The translations under genes and the position numbers were made by a program. A stretch of DNA of 64,000 bases. It comes from Endozoicomonas euniceicola. Lineage in GTDB: Bacteria; Pseudomonadota; Gammaproteobacteria; Pseudomonadales; Endozoicomonadaceae. Shown here piece by piece: positions 17,028 through 26,910 of the stretch; positions within the stretch are counted from its first letter, which is position 1, and every line of letters starts with the position of its first letter. The notes under the pieces are model-generated. The model was given only the letters and a program-made list of their open reading frames with translations. It was not told the DNA's origin and did no database searches. The DNA lies in the NCBI RefSeq assembly GCF_025562755.1, contig NZ_CP103300.1:4837001-4901000 (forward strand), given 5' to 3'.

Positions 17028-17666
17028 GTGATCTGGATGTATGATAAGTATGAATGCCTGACCGATCCGTTAAAAATCAGTGATACAACATTTGTACCTG
17101 GCTCTATGGTCGTAGATAGTAGCAGCCGTTCCGGGCAGAGGTATTTTTCCGGCTACGTTTTTGTGGGCAGCTATAAGTCGCCTGATGAAATTTTTGAAAC
17201 AGGCCTGGTGCTTACCCCTGACCCTTCAGTCGACACAGAGACCAGGCTGGGTTTGTTATATGGACCTTCATCCGGGGCAACCCGATTTCATAACGCAAGC
17301 GCAGGGGTTTCTTCAAGTATCTGTTCTCATGTTGCTGGCTGGTTTTTTTCTAACTTCGGCACTGTTGGATACGTGTACCTGGTCAACGCGACCTGCTTCA
17401 GAGGCTATGCCAGCCCGAATAACCTGCACCCCTCAATATCCCATTATTATCCCAATTTGGCGAAAGATATTTGTGATGTAAACTTTTCTCACCCAATTTC
17501 AAGTGATTATATTGTGGGAGTGGTCTGGCCATATAGATTTTTGAATCCAGAGAGAAGTAAATGGAGACAAGGGCCACCTGAAGGGTTAAAAATCACTATA
17601 AATCCACATTATAACGGCAATAAAACCTTAAAGACTGCTGAAGAAGTCATAGCACTTTTTTGCTAG
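17028..17666 (+). CDS. ADP-ribosyltransferase toxin-like protein (LT-A/pertussis S1 type), degenerate
   Basis: The 212-residue product shows the order of elements found in heat-labile enterotoxin A and pertussis S1: YVFVGSYKSPDEIFETGL aligns with the YRADSRPPDEI strand, AGVSSSICSHVAGWF with the STS segment, GYVYLVNATC with the following strand, and YPNLAKDICDVNF with the region holding the catalytic Glu. Odd: the NAD-binding Arg position is Val and the catalytic ExE reads KxD-like, so activity is doubtful. There is no signal peptide and the GTG start is weak; the frame is open back to 16992, so the N-terminus may be lost. The toxin relation is inferred from motif order; no search was run. Confidence 0.5.
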   Translation: MIWMYDKYECLTDPLKISDTTFVPGSMVVDSSSRSGQRYFSGYVFVGSYKSPDEIFETGLVLTPDPSVDTETRLGLLYGPSSGATRFHNASAGVSSSICSHVAGWFFSNFGTVGYVYLVNATCFRGYASPNNLHPSISHYYPNLAKDICDVNFSHPISSDYIVGVVWPYRFLNPERSKWRQGPPEGLKITINPHYNGNKTLKTAEEVIALFC

Positions 17667-17676
17667 TGCAGTTAAA

Positions 17677-17708
17677 CGTAACAGACAGCAGGGATGCGGT
17701 TTATAACC
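17677..17708 (+). repeat. 32-bp direct repeat, copy 2
   Basis: Second copy of the 16962-16993 repeat, just after the toxin-like ORF. The two copies bracket that ORF 715 bases apart. Confidence 0.75.
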
Positions 17709-17895
17709 ACTTCTGAACTACTTTTCTATCAACTTGTCTTATCTTTTCGGATTTAACGACTTTTCCTGTTAGTCTAATCCTGTGTACACTCTGAAAGTTA
17801 AGGCTTTTGGCAGCGATACGTTGCTGAACGTCATCAGACTTGATTCGTTCAATACGTCAGTAGGTGATCCAGGCAACACTCGAGGACAGGGAAGA

Positions 17896-17924
17896 GGGGC
17901 CGCGAGACGGCATGCTGTGGCCCC
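17896..17924 (+). promoter_or_regulatory. GC-rich leader hairpin before smc
   Basis: GGGGCCGC (17896-17903) pairs with GTGGCCCC (17917-17924), one G-U pair, 13-base loop. It lies 24 bases before the smc start, close to the ribosome binding site AAGGA, and could affect translation. Confidence 0.4.
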
Positions 17925-17948
17925 GAAAGCGACGAGCTAAAGGATAAG

Positions 17949-20900
17949 ATGCGTCTAAAATCGATCAAACTGGCCGGTTTCAAATCATTTGTGGACCCAA
18001 CCGTGGTTCATTTCCCCTCCAATATGAGTGGTGTGGTCGGGCCTAACGGGTGCGGTAAGTCCAATATTATCGACGCTGTGCGTTGGGTAATGGGCGAGTC
18101 TTCCGCCAAGCATCTGCGTGGCGAGTCCATGACCGATGTTATTTTCAAGGGGTCAAACAGCCGTAAACCGGCTGCCAAGGCGTCCGTTGAGCTGGTCTTT
18201 GATAACAATGAAGGCCGGGTGACTGGAGAATACGCGGCATTCAGCGAAATCTCCGTGAAGCGACTGCTCACCTCAGAAGCTAAAAACTTTTACTATCTCA
18301 ACGGCACCAAATGCCGTCGGCGGGATGTGATGGATATCTTTCTGGGTACCGGCCTGGGACCTCGCAGCTATGCCATTATCAGCCAGGGAATTGTGTCTAA
18401 CCTGGTGGAATCCAAGCCGGAAGAGTTGCGGGTTTTTATTGAAGAAGCCGCTGGTATCTCCAAATACAAAGAACGCAGGCGGGAAACCGAGAACCGCATT
18501 CGCCGAACCAATGAAAACCTTGAACGTCTGACTGACCTTCGTGAAGAGCTGGGTCGGCGTCTTGGTCATTTGCAGCGTCAGGCACAGGCTGCGGAAAAGT
18601 ATAAGGAGTTCAAAGGCGAAGAACGTCTGAAAAAGGCTCAGTTACAGGCGCTACGCTGGAAAACCATTGATGAAGGTGCGAGATCTCAGGAACACGTTAT
18701 CAGTGAGCTGGAAGTTCAGCTGGAAGCAGCTGTCAGCCAACAGCGCTCAGCAGACGCCCGTTCCGAGGAAGATCGTGCCGCACAGATGGAACTAAGCGAT
18801 CACTTCCACGAGACTCAGGCTAAATTCTACGGCACCGGGAACGAAGTTACCCGCATTGAGCAGACTTTGCGCCACCGTGAAGAACGGGCGAAAGAGCTGA
18901 GTCATGATCTTGAACAGCTGGAACACAGTTGGCAGGAAGCCCGTGAACAGATGGCGGACGACCAGGAACAGCTGGAACTGCTCGAAGCCGAGAAGCTGGA
19001 GATTGAACCTGAACTGGAAATGCTGCTGGAGCAGGAAGCCGGTTCCGGTGATGCGCTCGCTCAGGTGGAAGAAGAAATGCACCGGCTGCAGCAGGAATGG
19101 GATCAGTTTAACCAGCGTTCCCATGAACCTCGTCGTACGGCAGAAGTCGAACAGTCCCGCATTCAGCACGCTGAACAGGTGATTCAGCGTCTGTCTGAGC
19201 GTAACCAGCGTCTGAAAGGCGAGCTGGACGGCCTTGGGGGCGGTGAAGACCAGGAAGAGATGGAGCTGCTGGCTGAACGTCTGACCGAGCTGGAAATGAC
19301 CCGTGAGACTCAGGAGCTGCGCCAGGAAGATACCCTGACTGACATTGAACAGAATCGTACGGCAGTGGACGAGTTGCTGGAGCAGCGTGATCGCAACCGT
19401 TCCGAGCTCAGTACCCTGCGTGGTCGCCATGCGTCCCTGGAAGCCCTGCAACAGGCCGCCATGGGGCAGGACACCGGCGTACTGGTGTGGATGGAAGAGC
19501 ATGGCTTGCAGAACCGTCCCAGGCTGGCAGAAAAACTGCAGGTGGAAAGCGGCTGGGAACTGGCCATGGAAACGGTACTGGGCGACAGTTTGCAGGCGTT
19601 GTGTGTCGATGGTTTTGACCCGGTAACGAGCTTTCTCGGTAATCTGGAACAGGGTTCAGCCATACTGCTGGATTCCAGTCAGGCCGTGGCACCACAGGCG
19701 GATAAATCGGGTCTGGTGGCCCTGGCCGGTAAAGTGGTGGCTGGTAGTGAAGCTTTGCCAATGCTGGCTGGTATTTTTACCTGCGAATCACTGGACCAGG
19801 CGCTAGGGCTGCGTGGGTCGCTGGAGCCCCATGAGTCGATCATTACCCCTGAAGGTATCTGGCTGTCCCGCAGCTGGTTGCGGGTTAATCGCAGTGCCGA
19901 TAACAGCTCGGGGGTGCTTGAGCGGCAGCAGGAGCTGGAAGCGCTGACCATTAAACTGGAACAGTTGGAGCAGACTCTCGAACTGTTGGCCGAAGACCTG
20001 CAAAACCACAGAGAGAAGGGCGATGTTCTGGAAAATCTCCGTAAGGAAATTCAACAGCAGTTGTCTGATCTGAACCGGCAGCAGGGTGAGGTGCGTGCTG
20101 ACTTACAGGGGCGCAAAGTCCGGTTGGAACAGTTCTCTGAACGACGCAGGCGTCTGGAGCAGGAGCTGACGGATTGTCGGGAACAGCAACTGCTTGAGCA
20201 GGAGCAAGTGAATGAATCCCGCCTGAAATTGCAGGAAGCTCTGGACCTCATGGAATACGACAGCAGTCATAAAGATGAGCTGCTGGAAAAACGTGAACGT
20301 TGTCGTGAAAAGCTGGAAGACGTGCGGCAGCGCTCCCGTCACGATAAAGAGCGCTCCCATCAGCTGGCACTGCGACAACAGAGCATCAACAGTCAGGTTA
20401 TGTCATTGCGGGCAGCCATCGAACGGTTGAGCCAGCAGTCCACTAAACTGCGTGAGCGCAGGGAGCTGCTACAGGCTTCCCTGAATGAATCCCACTCGCC
20501 TGAAGGTGAATTACAGGAGCAGCTGGAAGCTTTGCTGACTCGTCGGCTGGAAGAAGAAGAGGCCATGCAGACCGCCCGCAGTGAACTGGAAAAGGTTGAA
20601 CAGCATCTGCAACAGTACGAGAAAGAGCGTCAGGCCGCTGAGCAGAAAGCACAGACTGCCCGTTCCCGTCTGGAAAAACTGCGCATGGACTGGCAGGGCA
20701 TGCAGGTACGCCGGACGACACTGGCTGAACAGTTAAAAGAAGATCAGTTTGACCTGCAAACGGTGCTGGCTAATATGCCGGAAGAGGCTTCAGAGCAGGG
20801 CTGGGAGTATGAACTGGAACGTCTGCAGGCTCGGATTGAACGACTTGGGGCGATCAATCTGGCAGCGATTGAAGAGTATGAAACCCAGTCTGAACGCAAA

Positions 20901-21458
20901 AACTATCTGGACGCCCAGAACGAAGATCTGGAATCTGCGCTGGAAACGTTAGAGAATGCAATCAGGAAGATTGACCGGGAAACCCGGCAACGTTTCAAGA
21001 GTACCTTTGATAAGGTAAATTCAGGTCTGCAGGACCTGTTTCCCAGGGTGTTCGGCGGTGGCCGGGCTTATCTGCAACTGACGGGCGACGATCTGCTGGA
21101 TACCGGCGTGGCGATCATGGCGCAGCCGCCGGGTAAAAAGAACAGTACTATCCACCTGTTATCTGGCGGAGAAAAGGCACTGACAGCCATTGCGCTGGTT
21201 TTTGCCATCTTCCAGTTGAATCCATCACCGTTCTGTATGCTGGACGAGGTGGATGCGCCACTGGATGACGCTAACGTTGGCCGCTATGCAAAAATGGTGT
21301 CGGAGATGAGTGACAAGGTACAGTTCATCTACATCACCCACAACAAGATTGCGATGCAGGCGGCTAATCAACTGGTGGGTGTCACCATGCAGGAGCCTGG
21401 TGTTTCCCGACCGGTATCTGTGGATATTGAAGAAGCAGCTGCTATGGCAGCCATGTAA
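17949..21458 (+). CDS. smc: Chromosome partition protein Smc
   Basis: Condensin ATPase that organises and segregates the chromosome. Seen: N-terminal ATPase half with Walker A GPNGCGKSN near residue 32, long coiled coils (about 170-500 and 670-1000), a central hinge (about 510-660; TGVLVWMEEHGL to GIWLSRSWLRV), and the C-terminal half with signature LLSGGEKALTAIAL and Walker B FCMLDEVDAPLDDANV. 1169 residues matches family length. Followed by zipA and ligA, the same order as in Pseudomonas. Having Smc rather than MukB excludes Enterobacterales-type organisms. Confidence 0.97.
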   Translation: MRLKSIKLAGFKSFVDPTVVHFPSNMSGVVGPNGCGKSNIIDAVRWVMGESSAKHLRGESMTDVIFKGSNSRKPAAKASVELVFDNNEGRVTGEYAAFSEISVKRLLTSEAKNFYYLNGTKCRRRDVMDIFLGTGLGPRSYAIISQGIVSNLVESKPEELRVFIEEAAGISKYKERRRETENRIRRTNENLERLTDLREELGRRLGHLQRQAQAAEKYKEFKGEERLKKAQLQALRWKTIDEGARSQEHVISELEVQLEAAVSQQRSADARSEEDRAAQMELSDHFHETQAKFYGTGNEVTRIEQTLRHREERAKELSHDLEQLEHSWQEAREQMADDQEQLELLEAEKLEIEPELEMLLEQEAGSGDALAQVEEEMHRLQQEWDQFNQRSHEPRRTAEVEQSRIQHAEQVIQRLSERNQRLKGELDGLGGGEDQEEMELLAERLTELEMTRETQELRQEDTLTDIEQNRTAVDELLEQRDRNRSELSTLRGRHASLEALQQAAMGQDTGVLVWMEEHGLQNRPRLAEKLQVESGWELAMETVLGDSLQALCVDGFDPVTSFLGNLEQGSAILLDSSQAVAPQADKSGLVALAGKVVAGSEALPMLAGIFTCESLDQALGLRGSLEPHESIITPEGIWLSRSWLRVNRSADNSSGVLERQQELEALTIKLEQLEQTLELLAEDLQNHREKGDVLENLRKEIQQQLSDLNRQQGEVRADLQGRKVRLEQFSERRRRLEQELTDCREQQLLEQEQVNESRLKLQEALDLMEYDSSHKDELLEKRERCREKLEDVRQRSRHDKERSHQLALRQQSINSQVMSLRAAIERLSQQSTKLRERRELLQASLNESHSPEGELQEQLEALLTRRLEEEEAMQTARSELEKVEQHLQQYEKERQAAEQKAQTARSRLEKLRMDWQGMQVRRTTLAEQLKEDQFDLQTVLANMPEEASEQGWEYELERLQARIERLGAINLAAIEEYETQSERKNYLDAQNEDLESALETLENAIRKIDRETRQRFKSTFDKVNSGLQDLFPRVFGGGRAYLQLTGDDLLDTGVAIMAQPPGKKNSTIHLLSGGEKALTAIALVFAIFQLNPSPFCMLDEVDAPLDDANVGRYAKMVSEMSDKVQFIYITHNKIAMQAANQLVGVTMQEPGVSRPVSVDIEEAAAMAAM

Positions 21459-21604
21459 TATAAAAGCATGGTCGTGTATTACTTTCGGAGTAGTCCGATT
21501 CATGTATTTTTGATGTAGCATTGAATGAAATACACCTTATTTTTCCGGTTCGGGAGTCAGACTGTAAGCACTGAGCAACCGGAAAGTGCGGTAAGACGGA
21601 TGGC

Positions 21605-22624
21605 ATGGACATGAGTTTACGAGAGTTACTGATAGTAATCGGAGTTATCGTCATTATTGGAGTAATTATTGATGGATTCCGCCGTATGCGTCTGGCTCGT
21701 AAAAGAGCCTCTGAATTGACGTTTGGAATTGAAGAAGTAAAAGGCTACGACGAATCATTTTCCAGTGAACTGCCAAATGGTGGTGCGCGTCGTAGCGGTG
21801 CGCAGGAAGAATTGTCGGACACCGGGGCGGTTGAGGCGGATACTCCAAGGCGTGGGCGCAAGGAAGACCGGTCAGGCCGTCTTGACCGGATTGAACCCGA
21901 TTTTGACAGCATGGACTTTGGCTCCGCTGTTGAACCCGAACTGGATCTGTCTGAGCCATTAGCCAGTACTGTGTACAGCGGACGGGCTGGGAATGTGGAA
22001 GCCGGGTTTGAGCAGTCTGCTGATGATACCGACCCGGCACAGGCTAAAGCCCCGGATGAGCCAGATTTAGAAACAGCGACGACTGAGACAATGGCTTCGG
22101 AAACAATGGCTCCGGAGACAAGGGCTAAGCCCCGATCTCTCAGTAAGGTGGAAAAGGATAAGGAAAAACTGTCTGACCGTACTGCTATTGAAGAAGTGGT
22201 CGTCATTAACGTGCTGGCTAAAAACAATGAGCTATTTGATGGCACCCGCTTACTGCAAAGCTTACTGACTGCCGGCATGCGTTTTGGTGACCGGTCGATT
22301 TTCCATCGCTACAGCGGCAAAGACGGCAGTGGACATATACAGTTCAGCCTTGCCAATGGTGTGAAACCGGGTACGTTTGATATTGAGCAGATGGAAGCCA
22401 CCGAAACAACGATTCTCAGCCTGTTCCTGTGTCTGCCCGGACCGGAAGCGCCCCAGAAAGCCTTTGCCCGGATGGAAGAAACTGCAAAACAGCTGGCGCT
22501 GGATCTTGGCGGTGAACTCAAAGATGAGCATATGAGTGTAATGACTCAGCAGACACTGGAGCATTGTCGTCAGCGGATTCGTGATTACGAACGTAAGCAG
22601 CTGGCCATTAAACTCCCTCACTAA
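21605..22624 (+). CDS. zipA: Cell division protein ZipA
   Basis: Inner-membrane anchor for FtsZ at the division ring. Seen: N-terminal span (LRELLIVIGVIVIIGVIIDGF), a basic stretch, a long acidic Pro/Glu-rich linker (about 50-190), and the C-terminal FtsZ-binding domain (about 200-339; EEVVVINVLAKNNELFDG). The linker has short repeats of the MASETMAPET type. The gene lies between smc and ligA, the usual arrangement. A second in-frame ATG at 21611 is possible. Confidence 0.94.
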   Translation: MDMSLRELLIVIGVIVIIGVIIDGFRRMRLARKRASELTFGIEEVKGYDESFSSELPNGGARRSGAQEELSDTGAVEADTPRRGRKEDRSGRLDRIEPDFDSMDFGSAVEPELDLSEPLASTVYSGRAGNVEAGFEQSADDTDPAQAKAPDEPDLETATTETMASETMAPETRAKPRSLSKVEKDKEKLSDRTAIEEVVVINVLAKNNELFDGTRLLQSLLTAGMRFGDRSIFHRYSGKDGSGHIQFSLANGVKPGTFDIEQMEATETTILSLFLCLPGPEAPQKAFARMEETAKQLALDLGGELKDEHMSVMTQQTLEHCRQRIRDYERKQLAIKLPH

Positions 22625-22634
22625 CTCTCTTATC

Positions 22635-22662
22635 AGCCCCGCGGTTAAGGCTGCGGGGCTTT
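22635..22662 (+). terminator. Hairpin between zipA and ligA
   Basis: AGCCCCGC (22635-22642) pairs with GCGGGGCT (22653-22660), followed only by TTAAT. It is a weak terminator or a processing/stability hairpin. Confidence 0.55.
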
Positions 22663-22678
22663 AATACTCTCCCGGATC

Positions 22679-24733
22679 ATGACTGACCTAAATCTATTCT
22701 CTCAGGAAGACGTTGAGCAGGAAATTCAGGACCTGCGTCAGCAGATTAATCACCACAACCACCGCTACTACGTGCTGGATGATCCACAGATCAGTGATGC
22801 CGCCTATGACCAGTTGCTGCAACGCCTGAAACAGCTGGAAACCGATAATCCGGAATTGATCACCGGAGATTCTCCTACCCAGCGTGTTGGTGCCGCCCCT
22901 CTAAAAGAGTTTGGTCAGGTACTTCATGAAATGCCGATGTTGTCGCTGGATAATGCTTTCAATGAAGCTGAGTTGCAGGACTTTAACCGTCGTGTAAAAG
23001 AGCGTCTGACCGCTACGGCTGATATCGAATACGCCTGTGAACCCAAGCTCGACGGGATTGCTGTCAGTTTGTTGTACGAAAAGGGTGTGCTGGCTCGTGG
23101 GGCTACCCGTGGTGATGGCACCACCGGGGAAGACATCACTCAGAATGTTCGCACTATTGCATCCATACCCCTCACACTCATGGGAAAAGGCTGGCCTGAG
23201 CGGCTGGAAGTGCGCGGTGAAATTTTCATGCCCAAAGCCGGTTTTGAAAAGATGAATGCCCGCGCCCGGGCCAGAGAAGAAAAGGTTTTTGTCAATCCCC
23301 GTAATGCGGCTGCGGGCAGTCTTCGTCAGCTGGACTCCAGAGTCACTGCACGTCGCCCGCTGACTATGTATTGTTACAGTGCCGGTATTGTCGAAGGGGG
23401 GAGCCTGCCTGATAAACACGCCGACATTCTGGAACTGTTCAGTCAGTGGGGTCTGCGTATTAATCCGGAAACACAGGTCGTCACGGGTGTTAAAGCCTGT
23501 GAAGATTACTACGGGCAGCTGGCAGAAAAACGACAGGAATTACCTTACGAAATAGACGGCATTGTCTATAAGGTGAATGATCTGAATTTGCAGAAACAGC
23601 TGGGTTTTGTTGCCCGTGCGCCACGTTGGGCGATTGCCCGGAAGTTTCCTGCCCAGGAAGAGATGACCCTGCTGAAAGATGTTGAGTTTCAGGTGGGGCG
23701 TACCGGTGCCGTAACACCTGTCGCCAGGCTGGAGCCTGTGTTTGTGGGGGGCGTTACGGTCAGTAATGCCACGTTGCACAATATGGATGAAATTATCCGC
23801 CTCGATCTGAAAATTGGTGATACGGTCATTGTCCATCGGGCGGGTGACGTTATTCCGAAAGTGGTGGGTGTTGCTCACTCCTGCCGACCTTCAGACGATC
23901 AGCTGCGTGATATTGTTATGCCAGACACCTGTCCGGTATGTGGTTCTGAAATCGAGCAGGACGAAGGTGAAGCCGCAGCACGCTGTTCTGGTGGCTTATA
24001 CTGTTCTGCCCAGCGTAAGGAAGCCATTAAGCATTATGCCTCCCGAAAAGCGCTGGATATTGAAGGACTGGGCGATAAGCTGGTGGATCAGCTGGTGGCA
24101 AAAGGCCTGATTAATACCGTTGCCGATCTCTACAAACTGACGGTAGAACAGGTTTCCGGTCTGGAACGAATGGGTAGAAAGTCAGCCACAAACCTGATTA
24201 ATGCTCTGGATCGCAGTCGTACGACAACCCTTGCCCGTTTTATTTATTCTCTGGGTATTCGGGAAGTGGGAGAGGCGACGGCACGCAGCCTGGTCAGCCA
24301 CTATAAAGAGTTGGAGGCTATTCGCTCTGCCTGTGTTGATGACCTGCAAACTGTTGATGACGTGGGTCCTGTTGTGGCGTCGCATATCGAGAAATTTTTC
24401 CGTCAGCCTCATAATAAGGAAGTGATCGAGGAACTGCTGGAGCAGGGGGTTACATGGGCCGCTATTGAAGCACCGGCTGAAGGCGTAGCACAACCACTGG
24501 CCGGAGAAACCTGGGTATTGACCGGCTCCCTGCATTCTATGACCAGAGATCAGGGAAAAGAGATTCTGCAACAACTGGGCGCTAAGGTATCCGGGTCTGT
24601 TTCAGCAAAAACCACCGTATTGCTGGCCGGAGAAAAAGCGGGATCGAAGTTAACCAAAGCACAGAATCTGGGGGTTAAAGTGATCTCCGAAGACGATTTC
24701 ATAGCGCTGAAAGCGGACTGGGGCGTTGAATGA
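22679..24733 (+). CDS. ligA: NAD-dependent DNA ligase LigA
   Basis: Joins nicks during replication and repair. Seen: N-terminal Ia domain (HNHRYYVLDDPQISDAAYD), adenylation motif CEPKLDGIAVSLLY with the nucleophilic Lys, OB fold, four-cysteine zinc finger (CPVCGSEIEQDEGEAAARC to YCSAQ), helix-hairpin-helix domain, and C-terminal BRCT (GETWVLTGSLHSM). 684 residues is normal. The next gene starts within its stop codon. Confidence 0.97.
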   Translation: MTDLNLFSQEDVEQEIQDLRQQINHHNHRYYVLDDPQISDAAYDQLLQRLKQLETDNPELITGDSPTQRVGAAPLKEFGQVLHEMPMLSLDNAFNEAELQDFNRRVKERLTATADIEYACEPKLDGIAVSLLYEKGVLARGATRGDGTTGEDITQNVRTIASIPLTLMGKGWPERLEVRGEIFMPKAGFEKMNARARAREEKVFVNPRNAAAGSLRQLDSRVTARRPLTMYCYSAGIVEGGSLPDKHADILELFSQWGLRINPETQVVTGVKACEDYYGQLAEKRQELPYEIDGIVYKVNDLNLQKQLGFVARAPRWAIARKFPAQEEMTLLKDVEFQVGRTGAVTPVARLEPVFVGGVTVSNATLHNMDEIIRLDLKIGDTVIVHRAGDVIPKVVGVAHSCRPSDDQLRDIVMPDTCPVCGSEIEQDEGEAAARCSGGLYCSAQRKEAIKHYASRKALDIEGLGDKLVDQLVAKGLINTVADLYKLTVEQVSGLERMGRKSATNLINALDRSRTTTLARFIYSLGIREVGEATARSLVSHYKELEAIRSACVDDLQTVDDVGPVVASHIEKFFRQPHNKEVIEELLEQGVTWAAIEAPAEGVAQPLAGETWVLTGSLHSMTRDQGKEILQQLGAKVSGSVSAKTTVLLAGEKAGSKLTKAQNLGVKVISEDDFIALKADWGVE

Positions 24734-25359
24734 TACCAATATCGGCCTTGTTCTTAAGAAAAGGCTTTTCTAAAAATAGCCACATTAAGAAACTGGGGGG
24801 GCTGATCCTGTTGATCAGCCTGTTGTTAACCGGGTGCAGTAGTACGGCTCCGCCTTCTGACAGGCATAATCTGTGCAGCATCTTCAGAGAAAAGCCCAGC
24901 TGGTATAAGGCGGCAAAAAAATCCCAGAAGAAGTGGGGAACCCCTGTGCAGGTCCAGATGGCGATTATGTACCAGGAATCCAGCTTCAGACACAATGTTC
25001 GGCCGCCTCGTCCTTACTTCCTGTTTATTCCGCTACCGCGTAAATCTTCAGCCTATGGTTATGCCCAGGCGCAGGACGGCACCTGGCAGGAATATCTGGA
25101 TGAAACCGGAGGCTGGTTTAAAAGCCGTGATGACTTTGCGGACGCGATTGATTTTATTGGCTGGTATACCAATAAAGTCCGTCGTGTGAATGGGGTATCC
25201 CTGTGGCGGGCTGATCAGTTGTATCTCAACTATCACGAAGGTATGGGAGGGTATCGCCGTGGTAGCTACAAGAGTAAGCCATGGCTGATGAATACGGCAC
25301 GACGTGTAAAGAGTCGGGCCAGCAATTATGGCGAGCAACTGCGTCGCTGCAAACTATAA
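24730..25359 (+). CDS. Lytic transglycosylase-like SLT lipoprotein
   Basis: A putative murein-cleaving lipoprotein of the outer membrane. Seen: signal sequence with lipobox LLTGCSS (Cys about residue 36) and an SLT-type domain containing MAIMYQESSFRHN, whose Glu fits the catalytic position, then YGYAQAQDGTWQEYL and LYLNYHEG. The N-region before the hydrophobic core is long, but no later Met offers a start. The start overlaps the ligA stop (ATGA), so the two are translated together. Similar lipoproteins beside ligA occur in other gammaproteobacteria (recollection, not checked). Confidence 0.8.
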   Translation: MIPISALFLRKGFSKNSHIKKLGGLILLISLLLTGCSSTAPPSDRHNLCSIFREKPSWYKAAKKSQKKWGTPVQVQMAIMYQESSFRHNVRPPRPYFLFIPLPRKSSAYGYAQAQDGTWQEYLDETGGWFKSRDDFADAIDFIGWYTNKVRRVNGVSLWRADQLYLNYHEGMGGYRRGSYKSKPWLMNTARRVKSRASNYGEQLRRCKL

Positions 25360-25373
25360 GTAAGAAGTAACCA

Positions 25374-26825
25374 ATGACGAATACAAAAAAATTATGGATA
25401 TCCGGTATGGCCGGACTGGCAGGTCTGACGGTGCTGGGTATGCCAGCCCTGAACGGTTTTATTCTTGAAAGTCGTCTGAAGAATGATCTGGTCAATCTGG
25501 CAGAGCAGCACGACTATCGTGTTGAAAACCTGTCCATCAGTCGGGGTTATGGCAGTACGGACCTGGAACTGACACTTCAGGGAACGGGCTTGCGCAAGAT
25601 TAACGGTCAGGCGCTGGAACTGACCGGTACTTTGAATCATGGCTCTCTTTTTTCTGTACCGGGCATGGTCTCCGGTGATCTGGACGTTAACTATTACACG
25701 TATGAGCAGGGTGTTCGCTTTACCATGCCGGGAACCATCAGTGGTTCCATGAATCTGAACGGTTCCATATCCGCCAGGCTGACCACAGAAGGTATTGAAT
25801 GGCCTCTGGATCCGGAAGCGGTGCTGACTTTGCAGGTTGATCCGACAGAGGGGCAGCTGACCAGCCAGCGCTCCGGAACCGTTGCCGTGGATATGGAACC
25901 TCTGGTCTGGACGGTGCATGAAAACAGTGAGCCTCTGTTTCGCATGGCCATGAATTCTCCGGTGGTGGAATTCAGTACCCATGAACAGAGCTGGTCCATG
26001 ACGGCTCCGGAAGTCTCTTACTCTGTGCCTTCCGTTTCTTCCGATGTATTGCTGGTTGTGGATAACTTTCAGGCTGAAGGTGAGCAGACAAGGGCTAATG
26101 ACCAGCTGAGCAGTCATATGGTCATGAGTACGGGTTCAGTGACTGTTCCGCTATTGTCTGAACAGGGGCTGGATAATCTGATTGAAGGGTTAAGCATCAG
26201 TTCCAGTGTGGAAAATGTTGACCGAAATCTGCTTGAGCGTATTCCTGAGCTGCTGGGGCGCGGCGATGCTGAGCAGGTCATGTCGGTTGACGATGCCGGT
26301 CTATGGTTGCGGGATTTAATCAGTACTCAGCCACGTATTGCGGTTGAAGAGGTTTCGGTACAGACCAGCAAAGGGCATTTTTCTTTTGCCTTTGATCTGG
26401 CAGGTACGGACAAAACTAAAGCATTTGTAGAACAGTTTCTGGATAACCCACCTCAGACACCGATAGAAGAAAGCCTGATGACCCATGCGGCGATGCAGTC
26501 CCTGGCTGTGTCTGCTTCTGTTCATTTGTCCGATGAGCTGCTGGGCTGGGGTTGTGAATATATACCTCAGCAAATGGTTCAGGAGCAGGGCGGGCAGCCA
26601 GCGGAAGCGGTATTTTACAGTGCCATGTGTCAGACCATGGTGAACAGTGGTGACTTCCTCACCGCTTCCTGTCTGCAATTTCAGGATTCCGGTGAGCAGG
26701 TGCAATGCCTGAACAGCATGCAGCAGGCTAAAGCGGTCTGGAAGGAAAGCAGAACCCTGAAAATGGCTCTGGAAGATGGGTTGCTGATGTTGAATGGTGT
26801 GGAGTTGACACAGTTTCCGCTTTGA
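25374..26825 (+). CDS. YdgA/DUF945 family protein
   Basis: DUF945 proteins are periplasmic or membrane-anchored proteins of unknown function, with a repeated beta-rich structure. Seen: N-terminal anchor (WISGMAGLAGLTVLGMPALNGF) followed by LVNLAEQHDYRVENLSISRGY, as in E. coli YdgA, and alternating beta strands to the C-terminus. 483 residues is typical. It lies 15 bases after the SLT lipoprotein gene. A 7-bp tandem repeat begins five bases after its stop. Confidence 0.8.
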   Translation: MTNTKKLWISGMAGLAGLTVLGMPALNGFILESRLKNDLVNLAEQHDYRVENLSISRGYGSTDLELTLQGTGLRKINGQALELTGTLNHGSLFSVPGMVSGDLDVNYYTYEQGVRFTMPGTISGSMNLNGSISARLTTEGIEWPLDPEAVLTLQVDPTEGQLTSQRSGTVAVDMEPLVWTVHENSEPLFRMAMNSPVVEFSTHEQSWSMTAPEVSYSVPSVSSDVLLVVDNFQAEGEQTRANDQLSSHMVMSTGSVTVPLLSEQGLDNLIEGLSISSSVENVDRNLLERIPELLGRGDAEQVMSVDDAGLWLRDLISTQPRIAVEEVSVQTSKGHFSFAFDLAGTDKTKAFVEQFLDNPPQTPIEESLMTHAAMQSLAVSASVHLSDELLGWGCEYIPQQMVQEQGGQPAEAVFYSAMCQTMVNSGDFLTASCLQFQDSGEQVQCLNSMQQAKAVWKESRTLKMALEDGLLMLNGVELTQFPL

Positions 26826-26829
26826 TGAG

Positions 26830-26896
26830 TTGGCTTTTAGCTTTTAGCTTTTAGCCAACAGCCAACAGCCAACAGCCAACAGCCAACAGCCAACAA
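26830..26896. repeat. Heptamer array (copy C) after the YdgA-like gene
   Basis: Three TAGCTTT-type units are followed by about six CCAACAG units with a 7-bp period throughout, then ACGGTATAT, which matches the end of the element at 43489-43595. It is a partial or divergent member of the same family. Confidence 0.85.
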
Positions 26897-26910
26897 CGGT
26901 ATATGCTTCC

